Below are positions 52,335-64,000 of a stretch of 64,000 bases of DNA, one piece after another. Each line of letters starts with the position of its first letter. Position 1 is the first letter of the stretch. Source of the DNA: Gammaproteobacteria bacterium (GTDB lineage Bacteria > Pseudomonadota > Gammaproteobacteria > JABCZS01); the NCBI GenBank assembly GCA_021773275.1, contig JAJFKJ010000028.1, positions 46,531 to 110,530 on the forward strand. Reading direction: 5' to 3'. The notes beneath the pieces are model-generated. The model was not told the origin of the DNA, ran no database searches, and saw only the letters and a program-made list of their open reading frames with translations. The position numbers and the translations under genes were made by a program.

Positions 52335-55300
52335 ATGCCCAAGGAACACGACTTATCTTATACTGAAATCAGACGTATTCGTAAGGATTTTGGAAAAATT
52401 GAAAACGTATTACCTATTCCTAATATGTTGGAAATTCAGCGTCATTCCTATAACAATAGTTTCCTACAGCTTAATGAAAGCGCGGAAAATCGTGCGCCTA
52501 CGGGTCTGCATGGCGCGTTTAGTAGTATCTTCCCGGTAGAAAGCTATTCTGGCAATGCAATACTAGAATTTGCAGGGTATCGTTTGGGTACGCCTTCATT
52601 TGATGTGCCTGAGTGCCAGATTCGTGGTGTAACTTATTCTGCGCCGCTACGCGTTAAAATGCGTCTTATTATTTATGATAAAGATGCGCCAGGTGATACA
52701 AAAGTAGTTAAAGATATTCGTGAACAAGAAGTATATATGGGCGAACTGCCTCTTATGACAGATACTTGTTCATTTGTAATTAACGGTACGGAACGCGTTA
52801 TTGTTTCACAATTACAACGTTCCCCCGGTTTATTTGTTGAACACGATAAAGGTAAAACACACTCTTCAGGCAAGTTATTGTATTCTGCCCGTGTAATCCC
52901 TTACCGTGGTTCTTGGTTAGATTTTGAATTTGACCCGAAAGATAATTTATATGTTCGTATTGATCGTAGACGCAAATTGCCGTCTACCATTTTACTGCGC
53001 GCTCTTGGTCTTTCAGTAGATGAGATTCTTGAGACGTTCTTCGAAACTGTAAGTTTCGAGCTTAAAGAAAATACCGTTACTATGGAATTGCAGCCCGAAA
53101 GATTACGTGGCGAAACTGCAATTGCGGACATCAAAGACAAAAAGGGCGAAATGATTGTGCCTGCAGGTCGTCGTGTTACTGCGCGTCATATCAAGCAAAT
53201 TCAAGAGCTGAAAATTAACACACTAGATGTGCCAGAAAACTACTTGATAGGAAAAGCGCTAGCAAAATCTATTATTGACGAAAGCTCGGGTGAGATTATT
53301 GCTGAAGGCAATGCTGAAATTACTTTAGAATTGATTACCAAGCTCAGAGAAGCGGGCATCAAGAAGTTTACGACGTTATTCACCAATGACTTAGATAAAG
53401 GTGCTTATATCTCTGACACTTTACGTGTTGACCCAACAAGCTCAAAACTAGAAGCACTAGTAGAAATTTATCGCATGATGCGTCCAGGTGAGCCACCTAC
53501 TAAAGAGGCTGCTGAGAACTTATTCCAAAGCTTGTTCTTTAGTGAAGAGCGTTATGATTTATCACCTGTAGGTCGTATGAAGTTCAACCGTCGCGTTGGT
53601 CGCACCGAGATCGAAGGCCCGGGCATCCTTACCAAAGAAGATGTTCTAGACGCAATGAAAACACTGATTGCAACACGTGATGGTCGTGGTGAGATGGATG
53701 ATATTGATCACTTGGGTAACCGTCGTGTACGTTGCGTAGGTGAGTTGGTAGAAAACCAATTCCGTGTGGGCTTGGTTCGTGTAGAACGTGCTGTGAAAGA
53801 ACGTTTGAGTCTTGCAGACAGCGAAGAGTCTATGCCACAAGATTTAATTAATGCGAAGCCTGTTTCTGCTGCAATTAAAGAGTTTTTCGGCTCAAGCCAA
53901 TTGTCACAGTTCATGGATCAAAACAACCCGCTTTCATCGATCACGCATAAACGTCGTGTATCGGCACTAGGCCCAGGTGGTCTAACGCGTGAACGTGCAG
54001 GCTTTGAAGTACGTGATGTACATACAACGCATTATGGTCGCGTATGTCCAATTGAAACACCAGAGGGTCCAAACATTGGTTTGATCAACTCCCTTTCTGT
54101 GTATGCACGTACCAATAAATATGGTTTCTTAGAAACTCCATGCCGTAAAGTTGTTAATGCCCGAATTACTGACGAGATAGAATATTTGTCAGCTATTGAT
54201 GAAGGTGATTGCTATATTGGGCAAGCAGGTCTTGAGGTTGATAGTAAAGGTAAATTTACTGCCGATTTAATCCCTTGCCGTCATAAGAATGAATTTACAT
54301 TAACTACGCCTGAAAACGTTAACTATGTGGATGTTTCTCCGCGTCAAATCGTATCAGTTGCTGCAGCACTTATTCCATTCTTGGAACATGATGATGCCAA
54401 CCGTGCATTGATGGGTTCAAACATGCAACGTCAAGCCGTACCAACCTTGAAAGCGGATAAGCCGTTAGTAGGTACTGGCATTGAACGTACAGTGGCTACC
54501 GATTCTGGTGTGACTGTAGTAGCGCGACGTGGTGGTTTTGTTGATGCTGTTGATGCGAGCCGCATCGTTGTCCGTGTTAATGAAAATGAAACGGAAGCAG
54601 AAGAAGCTGGCGTTGATATATATAATTTGACCAAATACACACGCTCAAACCAAAATACTTGCATGAATCAGCGTCCTTTAGTAGAACCTGGCGATAAAAT
54701 TGCTAAAGGTGACGTACTAGCAGATGGTTCATCAACTGATATGGGCGAGTTGGCGCTGGGCCAAAACCTATTGGTTGCTTTCATGCCTTGGAATGGTTAC
54801 AACTTTGAGGATTCCATCCTAATTTCTGAGCGTATCGTTGAAGAAGATCGTTTCACTTCAATTCATATTGAAGAGCTGACATGTATTTCTCGTGATACTA
54901 AGCTTGGCCCTGAAGAAGTAACGGCTGATATCCCAAATGTTGGTGAGTCTGCCCTATCCAAGCTTGATGAATCAGGTATCGTTTACATCGGCGCTAAAGT
55001 AAAAGCGGGCGATATTCTAGTGGGTAAAGTAACGCCAAAAGGCGAAACGCAATTAACACCGGAAGAAAAATTACTACGTGCCATCTTTGGTGAAAAAGCC
55101 TCAGACGTTAAAGACACCTCTTTTCGCGTACCCACAGGTATGAACGGTACAATCATTGGTGTGCAAGTATTTACCCGTGATGGCGTTGAGAAAGGTGAGC
55201 GTGCTGAACTTATTGAGCAGGCTGAAGTCGATAAAGCTCGTAAAGATATTAGCGATGAGTACCGTATTCTTGAAGATGGCATTTACCAACGTATCGAAAA

Positions 55301-56435
55301 GTTACTTTTAAATACAGTAGCATCTGGTGGCCCTGGCGGCATGAAGTCAGGCTCGAAAGTAACAGCAGAATATTTGCAAGAAATACCGCGTCAGAAATGG
55401 TTTGAGATCCGTTTGCGTGACGATAATGTTAATCGTGATATCGAAGCTCTGAAAACACAGCTGAAGAATGACCGTAAACTTTATGATGATCGTTTTGAAG
55501 AAAAACGTAAGAAGTTAATGCAGGGTGATGATTTATCTCCAGGCGTACTGAAGATCGCGAAGGTTTACATGGCTGTTAAACGCCGCATTCAACCGGGTGA
55601 TAAAATGGCAGGACGTCACGGTAACAAAGGTGTAATTTCTACCATCGTACCTGTTGAAGATATGCCATATCTTCCAGACGGAACACCGGCTGATATCGTA
55701 TTGAACCCGCTTGGCGTACCTTCACGTATGAACGTTGGTCAAGTCTTGGAAACACATTTAGGCTGGGCAGCGCGCGGATTAGGTCACAAGATCAACAAAA
55801 TGATCGAAACGCAACAAAAAGTAACAGAGATTCGCGAATTCCTAAGCAATATTTACGGTCTTGGTAACGACAGACAAAGACAGACTATTAAATCTCTGTC
55901 TGACAATGAGGTATTGCGTTTAGCGAAAAATCTTGTGGGCGGTGTGCCTATGGGTACAGCAGTATTTGATGGTGCTAGTGAAGCGCAAATCAAAGAGCTA
56001 TTGCGCATGGCCGATTTACCAGAGTCTGGCCAGACAAAACTAATAGATGGCCGTACGGGCGAAATGTTTGATACAGCTGTGACGGTAGGTTACATGTATA
56101 TCTTGAAGCTGCATCACTTGGTTGATGACAAGATGCATGCGCGTTCTACAGGTTCATACAGCCTTGTTACGCAGCAACCGTTAGGTGGTAAAGCCCAGTT
56201 TGGTGGTCAGCGTTTTGGTGAGATGGAAGTGTGGGCACTTGAAGCATACGGTGCAGCTTATACCTTGCAAGAAATGCTAACGGTCAAATCAGATGATGTA
56301 GCGGGACGCACCAAGATGTATAAAAACATCGTTGATGGTGATCACCGCATGCAACCCGGTATGCCAGAGTCGTTTAACGTATTGATTAAAGAAATTCGTT
56401 CTTTGGGTATTAACGTAGAACTCGAAAACGAGTAA
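52335..56435 (+). CDS. rpoB: DNA-directed RNA polymerase subunit beta
   Basis: A 1366-residue polymerase subunit, slightly longer than the E. coli protein (1342). The rifampicin pocket reads [20 protein letters not shown] and continues [10 protein letters not shown], so the main resistance positions carry wild-type residues. [24 protein letters not shown] and [10 protein letters not shown] are conserved active-site blocks. The ATG at 52335 ([20 protein letters not shown]) is chosen, with AGAGGA upstream. rpoC follows after 14 bp. Confidence 0.97.
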   Translation: MPKEHDLSYTEIRRIRKDFGKIENVLPIPNMLEIQRHSYNNSFLQLNESAENRAPTGLHGAFSSIFPVESYSGNAILEFAGYRLGTPSFDVPECQIRGVTYSAPLRVKMRLIIYDKDAPGDTKVVKDIREQEVYMGELPLMTDTCSFVINGTERVIVSQLQRSPGLFVEHDKGKTHSSGKLLYSARVIPYRGSWLDFEFDPKDNLYVRIDRRRKLPSTILLRALGLSVDEILETFFETVSFELKENTVTMELQPERLRGETAIADIKDKKGEMIVPAGRRVTARHIKQIQELKINTLDVPENYLIGKALAKSIIDESSGEIIAEGNAEITLELITKLREAGIKKFTTLFTNDLDKGAYISDTLRVDPTSSKLEALVEIYRMMRPGEPPTKEAAENLFQSLFFSEERYDLSPVGRMKFNRRVGRTEIEGPGILTKEDVLDAMKTLIATRDGRGEMDDIDHLGNRRVRCVGELVENQFRVGLVRVERAVKERLSLADSEESMPQDLINAKPVSAAIKEFFGSSQLSQFMDQNNPLSSITHKRRVSALGPGGLTRERAGFEVRDVHTTHYGRVCPIETPEGPNIGLINSLSVYARTNKYGFLETPCRKVVNARITDEIEYLSAIDEGDCYIGQAGLEVDSKGKFTADLIPCRHKNEFTLTTPENVNYVDVSPRQIVSVAAALIPFLEHDDANRALMGSNMQRQAVPTLKADKPLVGTGIERTVATDSGVTVVARRGGFVDAVDASRIVVRVNENETEAEEAGVDIYNLTKYTRSNQNTCMNQRPLVEPGDKIAKGDVLADGSSTDMGELALGQNLLVAFMPWNGYNFEDSILISERIVEEDRFTSIHIEELTCISRDTKLGPEEVTADIPNVGESALSKLDESGIVYIGAKVKAGDILVGKVTPKGETQLTPEEKLLRAIFGEKASDVKDTSFRVPTGMNGTIIGVQVFTRDGVEKGERAELIEQAEVDKARKDISDEYRILEDGIYQRIEKLLLNTVASGGPGGMKSGSKVTAEYLQEIPRQKWFEIRLRDDNVNRDIEALKTQLKNDRKLYDDRFEEKRKKLMQGDDLSPGVLKIAKVYMAVKRRIQPGDKMAGRHGNKGVISTIVPVEDMPYLPDGTPADIVLNPLGVPSRMNVGQVLETHLGWAARGLGHKINKMIETQQKVTEIREFLSNIYGLGNDRQRQTIKSLSDNEVLRLAKNLVGGVPMGTAVFDGASEAQIKELLRMADLPESGQTKLIDGRTGEMFDTAVTVGYMYILKLHHLVDDKMHARSTGSYSLVTQQPLGGKAQFGGQRFGEMEVWALEAYGAAYTLQEMLTVKSDDVAGRTKMYKNIVDGDHRMQPGMPESFNVLIKEIRSLGINVELENE

Positions 56436-56449
56436 TTGGAGGCTAAATC

Positions 56450-59400
56450 TTGGACAGTTTATTCAACATTATGAAAGATGAAGTCAATAGCGAAGAGTTT
56501 GACTCGATTCGCATTGAATTAGCTTCACCAGAAAAGATCCGTTCGTGGTCTTTTGGCGAAGTTAAGAAGCCGGAAACAATTAATTATCGTACGTTTAAAC
56601 CTGAACGCGATGGATTGTTTTGTGCCAAAATCTTTGGCCCTGTCAAAGATTATGAGTGCTTATGCGGAAAATACAAACGTTTGAAGCACCGTGGTATTGT
56701 TTGTGAAAAATGTGGCGTAGAAGTTACTTTAGCGAAGGTTCGTCGTGACCGTATGGGTCATATTGAGCTTGCTAGTCCTGTTGCACACATTTGGTTCTTA
56801 AAATCATTGCCTTCACGTATCGGTTTAATGCTAGACATGACCCTACGTGATATTGAACGTGTTCTCTATTTTGAAGCTTATGTTGTAACAGACCCAGGCA
56901 TGACACCTCTAGAAAAGGGCCAGCTGTTAACTGATGAAGGTTACCTTGATGCCGTTGACCAATACGGGGATGAGTTTAACGCTAGCATGGGTGCAGAGGC
57001 AATTCGCGCACTACTTAAAGAGATTGAAGTTGAGCCTGAAATCACAGCATTACGTGAAGCGGTTATCGAAACCAATTCTGAGACGAAGCTTAAGAAATAC
57101 GTTAAGCGTCTCAAGGTTTTGGAAGCTTTTGCTTCTTCTGGTAACAAGCCAGAGTGGATGATACTTGAAGTTTTACCAGTATTACCACCAGATTTGCGTC
57201 CTTTGGTACCACTTGATGGTGGCCGTTTCGCAACTTCTGATTTGAATGATTTGTATCGTCGCGTATTAAATCGTAACAACCGCTTGAAGCGTTTGTTGGA
57301 TCTAAATGCACCAGACATTATTGTTCGTAATGAAAAGCGCATGTTGCAAGAATCTGTTGATGCCTTGCTTGATAACGGCCGTCGTGGTCGCGCTATCACG
57401 GGCAGTAACAAGCGCCCATTAAAATCACTAGCGGATATGATTAAAGGTAAGCAAGGTCGTTTCCGTCAGAACCTATTAGGTAAACGAGTGGATTATTCTG
57501 GTCGTTCAGTTATCGTGGTTGGCCCAACATTGCGTTTGCACCAGTGCGGCCTACCCAAGAAGATGGCACTGGAGCTATTCAAACCATTTATTTTTAGTCG
57601 CTTAGAACGTCTAGGTTTAGCAACAACTATTAAAGCTGCGAAGAAACTTGTTGAACGTGAAGGCCCTGAGGTTTGGGATATCCTTGAGAGTGTTATTCGT
57701 GAACATCCAGTGCTTCTTAACCGAGCACCAACACTGCATCGTTTAGGTATTCAGGCATTTGAACCCGTTCTGATTGAAGGTAAAGCAATTCAGTTACACC
57801 CACTTGTTTGTGCTGCATACAACGCCGACTTTGATGGTGACCAAATGGCTGTGCATGTGCCGTTAACTATCGAAGCGCAACTAGAAGCGCGCACATTGAT
57901 GATGTCGACCAATAACATTTTATCACCCGCAAACGGTGAGCCTATTATTGTGCCTTCACAAGATATCGTATTGGGTATTTACTACATGACGCGCGAAAAG
58001 ATTAACGATAAAGGTGAGGGCATGGCCTTCTCTAACGTTAATGAAGTGCATCGTGCATATGAAAACCGCCTGGTTGGATTGCATGCGAAAATTAGAGTTC
58101 GTATGCCGCTGAGCCGTCTAGAGAAAGATGGTGATAAAAACCAAGCACGACTTGTTGAAACAACGGTTGGCCGCGTGATGCTGGGTGAAATTCTACCTCC
58201 AGGCATGCTGTTTGAAGTTGTTAATAAAACAATGAATAAAAAGTCTATTTCACAGACCATTAACGCTTGTTATCACGGCGTTGGTTTGAAAGAAACAGTA
58301 ATTTTTGCTGATCAGTTAATGTATACCGGTTTCCGCTATGCGACGCGTTCAGGTATTTCTTTTGGTATTGATGATCTAGAAATTCCTGAAATGAAAGCTG
58401 ACATTATTGCCGAATCAGAAGTTGAAGTGAAAGAGATCGAAGCACAATATGTTTCTGGTCTAGTCACATACGGAGAGCGCTACAACAAAGTCATCGATAT
58501 TTGGTCACGTACCAACGATTTGGTAGCAAAAGCGATGATGGACCGCATCTCTTCTGAAAAAGTCATTGATCGTGATAATAATGAAGTGGATCAAGAAGCC
58601 TTCAACTCTATTTATATGATGGCTGATTCTGGTGCACGTGGTAGTGCTGCACAGATTAGACAGCTCGCAGGTATGCGTGGTTTGATGGCAAAACCGGATG
58701 GTTCGATCATTGAAACACCTATTACTGCAAACTTCCGCGAAGGTTTGAACGTATTACAATACTTTATTTCTACCCACGGTGCGCGTAAAGGTTTGGCAGA
58801 TACTGCATTGAAAACAGCAAACTCGGGTTATTTGACACGCCGTCTTGTTGACGTCGCACAGGATGTTGTTGTAACTGAGAAAGACTGTGGTACTACGAAT
58901 GGTATCCAGATTTCAGCATTGATTCAAGGTGGTGATCTTGTAGAGCCACTACGTGAGCGTGTAACTGGCCGTTTCTTAGTTAGAGATGTTGTGAACCCTG
59001 CTACAGGTGAATTTATCGCGAAATCGGGTGATTTTCTTGATGAGGTGATGGTCACCAAAATTGAAAAAGCAGGTATTCATGATGTTTATACCCGTACACC
59101 TATTTCTTGTGATACTAAACACGGTATCTGTAGCACTTGCTACGGTCGTGATTTAGCGCGCGGCCATGTGGTGAACATTGGTGAAGCGATTGGTGTTATC
59201 GCTGCGCAATCGATTGGTGAGCCTGGTACACAGTTGACTATGCGTACCTTCCATATTGGTGGTGCTGCATCTAGAACTACAACGGTTAATAATGTACAAG
59301 TGAAAACCAATGGTTCTGTGAAACTACATAACCTGAAGTTGCTAGAACGTACTGATGGCAAATCAGTTGCTGTTTCACGTTCTGGCGAAATCACAGTATT

Positions 59401-60664
59401 TGATGAGAACGGACATGAGCGTGAACGTTATAAAATTCCGTACGGTGCTGAGCTTAGTATACAAGATGGCGGCAAGGTGGAATCAGGCCAGGTTATTGCG
59501 AACTGGGACCCACATACTCATCCAATCATTTGTGAAATGACAGGTAAACTTCAATTTGTTGACTTGCAAGATGGTATTACCATTAATCGTCAAACAGATG
59601 AGGTTACTGGTTTAAGTAACATCGTTGTTACCGATTCAAAACAACGTGGTGCTGGTGGTAAAGAATTACGCCCAATGGTGAAATTAGTGGATGAAAATGG
59701 TGATGATGTATTGCTTGGGAACTCAAATGTTCCTGCACAATACTTCTTACCTACAGGTGCAATTGTTACCTTAGAAGATAACGCGCCTGTAAATATTGGT
59801 GATGTCATCGCACGTATTCCGCAAGAATCATCTAAAACACGTGATATCACGGGTGGTTTGCCACGGGTAGCCGACTTATTTGAAGCAAGAAAACCGAAAG
59901 ATCCTTCAATTTTGGCGGAAGTTTCAGGTATGGTGAGCTTTGGTAAAGAAACCAAAGGCAAGCGCCGCTTAGTACTGACGGACAGTGAAGGTAACAACCA
60001 TGAAGAGTTAATTCCGAAATGGCGCCATGTTACAGTGTTTGAAGGTGAGCATGTCGAAAGAGGTGAGGTTGTAGCTGATGGCGCGCCTAACCCGCATGAT
60101 ATTTTGCGCTTGCAAGGGATTAATGAGCTTGCCAATTATATCGTCAACGAAGTGCAAGATGTTTATCGCCTGCAAGGTGTAAAGATTAACGATAAACACA
60201 TTGAAACTATTTTACGTCAAATGTTAAGGAAAGTAATGGTGCTTAACCCGGGTGATTCGACATTCCTAGAGGGCGAGCAACTTGAGAGCATGAAGCTGCG
60301 TGAAGAAAATGAACGCCTAGAAAAAGATGGCAAACTGCCAGCGACTTATGAGCCAATGCTATTGGGTATTACCAAAGCATCTTTGGCGACAGAATCGTTT
60401 ATCTCAGCTGCTTCGTTTATTGAAACGACTCGCGTGCTTACAGAGGCTTCGGTTTCTGGTAAGCGAGATGCGCTACGTGGCCTGAAAGAGAATGTGATTG
60501 TTGGACGTTTGATTCCAGCAGGAACAGGCTTAGCGCACCACACAGCACGACGTAAGGCAGAGCAAAAGCTTGAACAGGCACCAGTCGAGACAGAAATTAC
60601 AGCTGAGGACGTCGCGTCAGCCTTGAGTGAAGCATTGAATTCATCTGATGAAGCCTCTGCTTAA
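56450..60664 (+). CDS. rpoC: DNA-directed RNA polymerase subunit beta'
   Basis: A 1404-residue catalytic subunit. The N-terminal zinc site is [20 protein letters not shown], the Mg-binding catalytic loop is [12 protein letters not shown], and the second zinc site is [11 protein letters not shown]. The start is TTG at 56450, behind GGAGG, and the first residues align with the usual start of the family; no ATG fits as well. It closes the rpoBC unit. Two hairpins follow before rpsL. Confidence 0.97.
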   Translation: MDSLFNIMKDEVNSEEFDSIRIELASPEKIRSWSFGEVKKPETINYRTFKPERDGLFCAKIFGPVKDYECLCGKYKRLKHRGIVCEKCGVEVTLAKVRRDRMGHIELASPVAHIWFLKSLPSRIGLMLDMTLRDIERVLYFEAYVVTDPGMTPLEKGQLLTDEGYLDAVDQYGDEFNASMGAEAIRALLKEIEVEPEITALREAVIETNSETKLKKYVKRLKVLEAFASSGNKPEWMILEVLPVLPPDLRPLVPLDGGRFATSDLNDLYRRVLNRNNRLKRLLDLNAPDIIVRNEKRMLQESVDALLDNGRRGRAITGSNKRPLKSLADMIKGKQGRFRQNLLGKRVDYSGRSVIVVGPTLRLHQCGLPKKMALELFKPFIFSRLERLGLATTIKAAKKLVEREGPEVWDILESVIREHPVLLNRAPTLHRLGIQAFEPVLIEGKAIQLHPLVCAAYNADFDGDQMAVHVPLTIEAQLEARTLMMSTNNILSPANGEPIIVPSQDIVLGIYYMTREKINDKGEGMAFSNVNEVHRAYENRLVGLHAKIRVRMPLSRLEKDGDKNQARLVETTVGRVMLGEILPPGMLFEVVNKTMNKKSISQTINACYHGVGLKETVIFADQLMYTGFRYATRSGISFGIDDLEIPEMKADIIAESEVEVKEIEAQYVSGLVTYGERYNKVIDIWSRTNDLVAKAMMDRISSEKVIDRDNNEVDQEAFNSIYMMADSGARGSAAQIRQLAGMRGLMAKPDGSIIETPITANFREGLNVLQYFISTHGARKGLADTALKTANSGYLTRRLVDVAQDVVVTEKDCGTTNGIQISALIQGGDLVEPLRERVTGRFLVRDVVNPATGEFIAKSGDFLDEVMVTKIEKAGIHDVYTRTPISCDTKHGICSTCYGRDLARGHVVNIGEAIGVIAAQSIGEPGTQLTMRTFHIGGAASRTTTVNNVQVKTNGSVKLHNLKLLERTDGKSVAVSRSGEITVFDENGHERERYKIPYGAELSIQDGGKVESGQVIANWDPHTHPIICEMTGKLQFVDLQDGITINRQTDEVTGLSNIVVTDSKQRGAGGKELRPMVKLVDENGDDVLLGNSNVPAQYFLPTGAIVTLEDNAPVNIGDVIARIPQESSKTRDITGGLPRVADLFEARKPKDPSILAEVSGMVSFGKETKGKRRLVLTDSEGNNHEELIPKWRHVTVFEGEHVERGEVVADGAPNPHDILRLQGINELANYIVNEVQDVYRLQGVKINDKHIETILRQMLRKVMVLNPGDSTFLEGEQLESMKLREENERLEKDGKLPATYEPMLLGITKASLATESFISAASFIETTRVLTEASVSGKRDALRGLKENVIVGRLIPAGTGLAHHTARRKAEQKLEQAPVETEITAEDVASALSEALNSSDEASA

Positions 60665-60667
60665 TTA

Positions 60668-60745
60668 GGCCTTGACCTTTGGGGTCAAGGTCGATAGAAT
60701 TGCGCTCTTATGTATGGAAAAAAGCCATATTAGAGCGCTTATTTT
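60668..60745 (+). terminator. Hairpins between rpoC and rpsL
   Basis: CCTTGACC-TTTGG-GGTCAAGG (about 60669-60690) is an 8-bp hairpin without a T-run. GCGCTCT (60702-60708) pairs with AGAGCGC (60732-60738), with an inner TATGG/CCATA stem, and is followed by TTATTTTG. The second looks like a terminator of the rpoBC transcript. Confidence 0.65.
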
Positions 60746-60783
60746 GTAGCAACATAAGTTATTGATTTGTAGAGTGATTACAT

Positions 60784-61170
60784 ATGCCAACGATACAACA
60801 GTTATTAAGTAAAACGAAGGGTCGTAAAAAACGCCGTAAGAAAACGGATACCCCAGCAATGATGAAATGCCCGCAGAAGCGTGGTGTTTGTACGCGTGTA
60901 TACACGGTTACACCGAAGAAGCCGAACTCGGCACTCCGGAAAGTAGCTCGTGTGATACTGAGCAACGGTATGGAAGTTACCGCGTATATTCCAGGTGAAG
61001 GTCATAACCTCCAAGAGCACTCGGTTGTGCTGATTCGTGGTGGTCGTGTGAAAGATCTACCAGGTGTGCGTTATCATGTCATCCGCGGTACATTAGATAC
61101 CAGCGGTGTTAATAATAGGCAGCAGGGCCGTTCTAAATACGGTACTGATCGTCCTAAAGATAAAGAGTAA
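60784..61170 (+). CDS. rpsL: 30S ribosomal protein S12
   Basis: A 128-residue decoding-centre protein: [29 protein letters not shown], then [28 protein letters not shown]. The lysine of TPKKPNS is the streptomycin-sensitive residue. Residues 12-20 (GRKKRRKKT) form a longer and more basic stretch than the E. coli N-terminus, adding about four residues. It is the first gene of the str operon rpsL-rpsG-fusA-tuf. Confidence 0.97.
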   Translation: MPTIQQLLSKTKGRKKRRKKTDTPAMMKCPQKRGVCTRVYTVTPKKPNSALRKVARVILSNGMEVTAYIPGEGHNLQEHSVVLIRGGRVKDLPGVRYHVIRGTLDTSGVNNRQQGRSKYGTDRPKDKE

Positions 61171-61181
61171 GAGAGTAAGCC

Positions 61182-61649
61182 ATGTCTAGAAGACGAGTAA
61201 CGAAAAAACGCCAAATTGAGCCAGATGTTAAATACCAAAGTATGTTGGTGGCTAAATTTGTAAATCAAATTATGGAACGCGGCAAGAAATCATTGGCGCG
61301 CAGCATCGTTTATGGTGCCATTGAGAAAGCTGCTGAAAAAGCAAACTTGCAGCCTGTCGAATTGTTTGAAAAAGTAATAGATAAAGTTAAACCATATGTA
61401 GAGGTTCGTTCACGCCGAGTAGGTGGAGCAACGTATCAAATACCTGTGGAAGTAAAATCAGATCGTCAAATTACCTTAGCAATGCGCTGGTTAAAAGCAG
61501 CAGCAGCTAAGCGTTCAGAGCACGGCATGGCTAATAAGCTGTGTGGGGAAATGCTCGAGGCGATAGAAGGCCGCGGCGAAGCTGTGAAAAAATGTATTGA
61601 TACCAAGAAAATGGCAGATGCTAACCAAGCATTTGCACACTTTGCATAA
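61182..61649 (+). CDS. rpsG: 30S ribosomal protein S7
   Basis: A 155-residue assembly protein of the 30S head: SRRRVTKKRQIEPDVKYQSMLVAKFVNQIMERGKKSLARSIVYGAIE and VRSRRVGGATYQIPVEV. In E. coli it represses its own operon. It lies 11 bp after rpsL and 15 bp before fusA. Confidence 0.97.
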   Translation: MSRRRVTKKRQIEPDVKYQSMLVAKFVNQIMERGKKSLARSIVYGAIEKAAEKANLQPVELFEKVIDKVKPYVEVRSRRVGGATYQIPVEVKSDRQITLAMRWLKAAAAKRSEHGMANKLCGEMLEAIEGRGEAVKKCIDTKKMADANQAFAHFA

Positions 61650-61664
61650 AGAGGTTTTTGAAAA

Positions 61665-63761
61665 ATGGCACGTATTACACCCATCGAACGTTACCGCAAC
61701 ATTGGCATCATGGCTCATATTGATGCGGGTAAAACAACTACAACAGAACGTATTTTGTATTACACGGGTGTGTCTCACAAAATTGGCGAAGTGCACGAAG
61801 GTGCTGCAGTCATGGACTGGATGGAGCAAGAGCAAGAGCGTGGTATTACGATTACTTCAGCTGCTACAACCTGTTTCTGGAAAGGCATGGATAGCAGCTA
61901 CGACCAACACCGTATTAATATCATTGATACACCTGGGCACGTAGATTTTACTATTGAAGTAGAGCGTTCATTGCGTGTACTCGATGGCGCATGTGCAGTA
62001 TTTTGTGCAGTAGGTGGTGTTGAGCCGCAATCTGAAACTGTCTGGCGCCAAGCAAATAAATACAAAGTGCCACGTATGGCATTTGTTAACAAGATGGATC
62101 GCCAAGGCGCGGACTTCTTACGTGTTGTTGGTCTAATTAAAGACCGTTTAGGTGCTAATCCTGTGCCTGTGCAATTGGCTATTGGTGCTGAAGAGCACTT
62201 CGAAGGCGTAATCGACTTAGTGCGCATGCAAGCCGTGTACTGGGAAGAAGAAAACATGGGCATGAAGTTTGAATATAGAGATATTCCAGAAGCGCTTAAG
62301 GCCCAGGCAGATGAGTACCATGAAAAATTAGTGGAAACTGCAGCAGAAGCCAACGAAGATTTAATGAATAAATACCTGGAAGAAGGTGATCTTTCTATCG
62401 AAGATTTGAAACTAGGTATTCGCCTGCAAACATTAGCGAATCAAATTGTGCCTGTATTCTGTGGTAGTGCCTTTAAGAATAAAGGCGTGCAAGCTATGCT
62501 TGATGGCATCATTGATTATATGCCAGCACCGACTGATGTGCCGCCTATCAAAGGTGAGAACGAAGATGGTGATGATGACACGCGCGGTACAGGTGATGAT
62601 GAGCCATTTGCTGCATTAGGTTTTAAAATTGCCACTGACCCCTATGTCGGTTCTTTAACGTTTTTCCGTGTTTATTCCGGCGTTTTGAAAAGTGGTGACA
62701 GCGTATTTAACCCGATTAAGAAAAAGAAAGAACGTGTCGGCCGTATTTTACAGATGCATGCAAACTCACGCGAAGAGATCAAAGAAATTCGCGCGGGTGA
62801 TATTGGCGCCGCTGTCGGCTTGAAATATACCACGACAGGCGACACCATTTGTGATCCCGATAAGCGCATTACGCTAGAGCGTATGGAATTCCCAGAGCCA
62901 GTGATTTCTGTTGCCGTTGAGCCTAAAACTAAGGCTGACCAAGAAAAGATGGGTATTGCACTGAGCAAATTGGCGCAGGAAGATCCTTCATTCCGTGTGC
63001 ATACTGATGAAGAATCAGGCCAGACCATCATTTCAGGTATGGGTGAGCTACATCTAGAGATTATTGTTGACCGCATGAAACGTGAATTTAGCGTCGAAGC
63101 AAACGTAGGTAGCCCGCAGGTGGCTTACCGTGAGACTATTCGCCAGGCAATTGAGCAAGAAGGCAAGTTTGTACGTCAATCTGGTGGTCGTGGGCAGTTT
63201 GGTCATGTATGGCTTAAAATCGAGCCTCAAGAGCCGGGTGTGGGCTATGAATTTGTTAATAAGATTGTTGGTGGTGTCATTCCGAAGGAGTACGTTCCTG
63301 CAGTCGATAAAGGCGTCCAAGAACAGATGGAAAATGGCGTTATTGCCGGTTATCCAGTTGTAGATATTAAAGTAACCCTGTATGATGGGTCCTACCATGA
63401 CGTTGACTCCAGCGAGATGGCCTTTAAAATAGCAGGGTCGCAGTGCTTCAAAGAAGGCGCTAAAAAGGCGAAGCCAGTATTGTTGGAGCCCATTATGAAG
63501 GTGGAAGTAACCACCCCTGAGGATTACCTCGGTGATGTAATGGGTGACTTGAACCGCAGACGCGGTATTGTACAAGGTATGGAAGAGGGGCCGACAGGCC
63601 GCGCTATCCAAGCCGAAGTGCCATTGTCAGAAATGTTTGGATATGCAACAGATTTACGCTCAATGAGCCAGGGTCGTGCGACTTATTCTATGGAATTTGC
63701 CATGTATAAAGAAGCACCTGCCAGCGTCGCTGAAAAAGTGATCGAAAGCCGTGTAGCGTAA
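61665..63761 (+). CDS. fusA: Elongation factor G
   Basis: A 698-residue translocase. The G domain shows [19 protein letters not shown] (P-loop), [15 protein letters not shown] and [10 protein letters not shown]. Domain IV and V blocks follow ([42 protein letters not shown]). It moves tRNA and mRNA through the ribosome with GTP. The sequence is full length and unremarkable. Confidence 0.97.
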   Translation: MARITPIERYRNIGIMAHIDAGKTTTTERILYYTGVSHKIGEVHEGAAVMDWMEQEQERGITITSAATTCFWKGMDSSYDQHRINIIDTPGHVDFTIEVERSLRVLDGACAVFCAVGGVEPQSETVWRQANKYKVPRMAFVNKMDRQGADFLRVVGLIKDRLGANPVPVQLAIGAEEHFEGVIDLVRMQAVYWEEENMGMKFEYRDIPEALKAQADEYHEKLVETAAEANEDLMNKYLEEGDLSIEDLKLGIRLQTLANQIVPVFCGSAFKNKGVQAMLDGIIDYMPAPTDVPPIKGENEDGDDDTRGTGDDEPFAALGFKIATDPYVGSLTFFRVYSGVLKSGDSVFNPIKKKKERVGRILQMHANSREEIKEIRAGDIGAAVGLKYTTTGDTICDPDKRITLERMEFPEPVISVAVEPKTKADQEKMGIALSKLAQEDPSFRVHTDEESGQTIISGMGELHLEIIVDRMKREFSVEANVGSPQVAYRETIRQAIEQEGKFVRQSGGRGQFGHVWLKIEPQEPGVGYEFVNKIVGGVIPKEYVPAVDKGVQEQMENGVIAGYPVVDIKVTLYDGSYHDVDSSEMAFKIAGSQCFKEGAKKAKPVLLEPIMKVEVTTPEDYLGDVMGDLNRRRGIVQGMEEGPTGRAIQAEVPLSEMFGYATDLRSMSQGRATYSMEFAMYKEAPASVAEKVIESRVA

Positions 63762-63862
63762 AAGTATAGTATTCGTAGAGCCGCGAAGGTAACAGAGCGG
63801 TACGAGCGTAGCGAGCCTCAGGGCTCAGGTTTTGTAGAGATTAAGTTTAGAGGAGAGAGAAC

Positions 63863-64000
63863 ATGTCTAAAGCGACTTTTGAGCGTAGCAAGCCACACGT
63901 GAATGTGGGTACTATTGGGCACGTAGATCATGGCAAGACGACGCTAACGGCGGCGATTACACGTGTGATGAGTGAGAAGATGGGTTCTGGCGAGTTCAAG
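63863..64000 (+). CDS. tuf: Elongation factor Tu, N-terminal part (cut by window edge)
   Basis: The first 46 codons are present: [19 protein letters not shown], then [20 protein letters not shown] with the P-loop. AGAGGAG lies upstream. It is separated from fusA by about 100 bp containing GAGCC/GGCTC repeats. EF-Tu delivers aminoacyl-tRNA to the ribosome. Confidence 0.97.
   Translation, partial: MSKATFERSKPHVNVGTIGHVDHGKTTLTAAITRVMSEKMGSGEFK

Overview
The window is chromosomal DNA from a gammaproteobacterium. The evidence is the rplKAJL-rpoBC-rpsL-rpsG-fusA-tuf order, the smpB / ratA-rnfH / bamE / fur block, xseB-ispA-dxs and a BamE-type lipoprotein. Protein style and moderate-to-low GC would fit the Legionellales/Coxiellaceae side of the class, but no gene here fixes the genus, so that placement is a weak inference.

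Layout. 1-15.9 kb is mostly housekeeping: isoprenoid genes (dxs partial, ispA, xseB); an NhaC-family carrier joined to a metNIQ methionine ABC importer; a CDP-alcohol phosphotransferase; a GGDEF/EAL protein with a decayed EAL domain; and a full thiamin operon thiC-thiO-thiS-thiG-thiDE behind a TPP riboswitch. Small hypotheticals, a GNAT acetyltransferase and a HigBA/RelE-like toxin-antitoxin pair follow. 16-22.4 kb carries envelope and stress genes: an exported Ntn-hydrolase (choloylglycine hydrolase/penicillin V acylase family), a VanX-like D-Ala-D-Ala dipeptidase, a BCCT transporter, an outer-membrane barrel with a neighbouring barrel fragment, and two exported proteins of unknown role.

22.5-42.5 kb is accessory DNA stacked on the 3' end of ssrA (tmRNA). 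A P4-type tyrosine integrase lies next to ssrA. Copies of the tmRNA 3' end occur at 22471 (17/17 identical) and at 25846 (diverged), and both are flanked by the same A-rich sequence. I read this as two insertions in tandem. The inner unit (25.85-42.5 kb) has TACCCCC integrase arm-site repeats at both ends. It carries an AlpA-like regulator, a primase-helicase, two unknown co-translated proteins, a RecB-like/RNase H-like nuclease, and a complete type I restriction-modification system (hsdM, hsdS, hsdR) with RhuM and a ribbon-helix-helix protein upstream. It has no virion genes, so it looks like a phage satellite or integrative island used for defence. The outer unit (22.5-25.85 kb) carries an arsenite efflux pump, its ArsR repressor and an ABC-F ATPase.

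42.5-64 kb returns to core genes: ssrA, a large filamentous-haemagglutinin-like exoprotein lying between ssrA and its partner smpB, ratA-rnfH, bamE, fur, a proline-rich orphan, secE-nusG, the ribosomal protein / RNA polymerase operon and the str operon, cut in tuf at the right edge.
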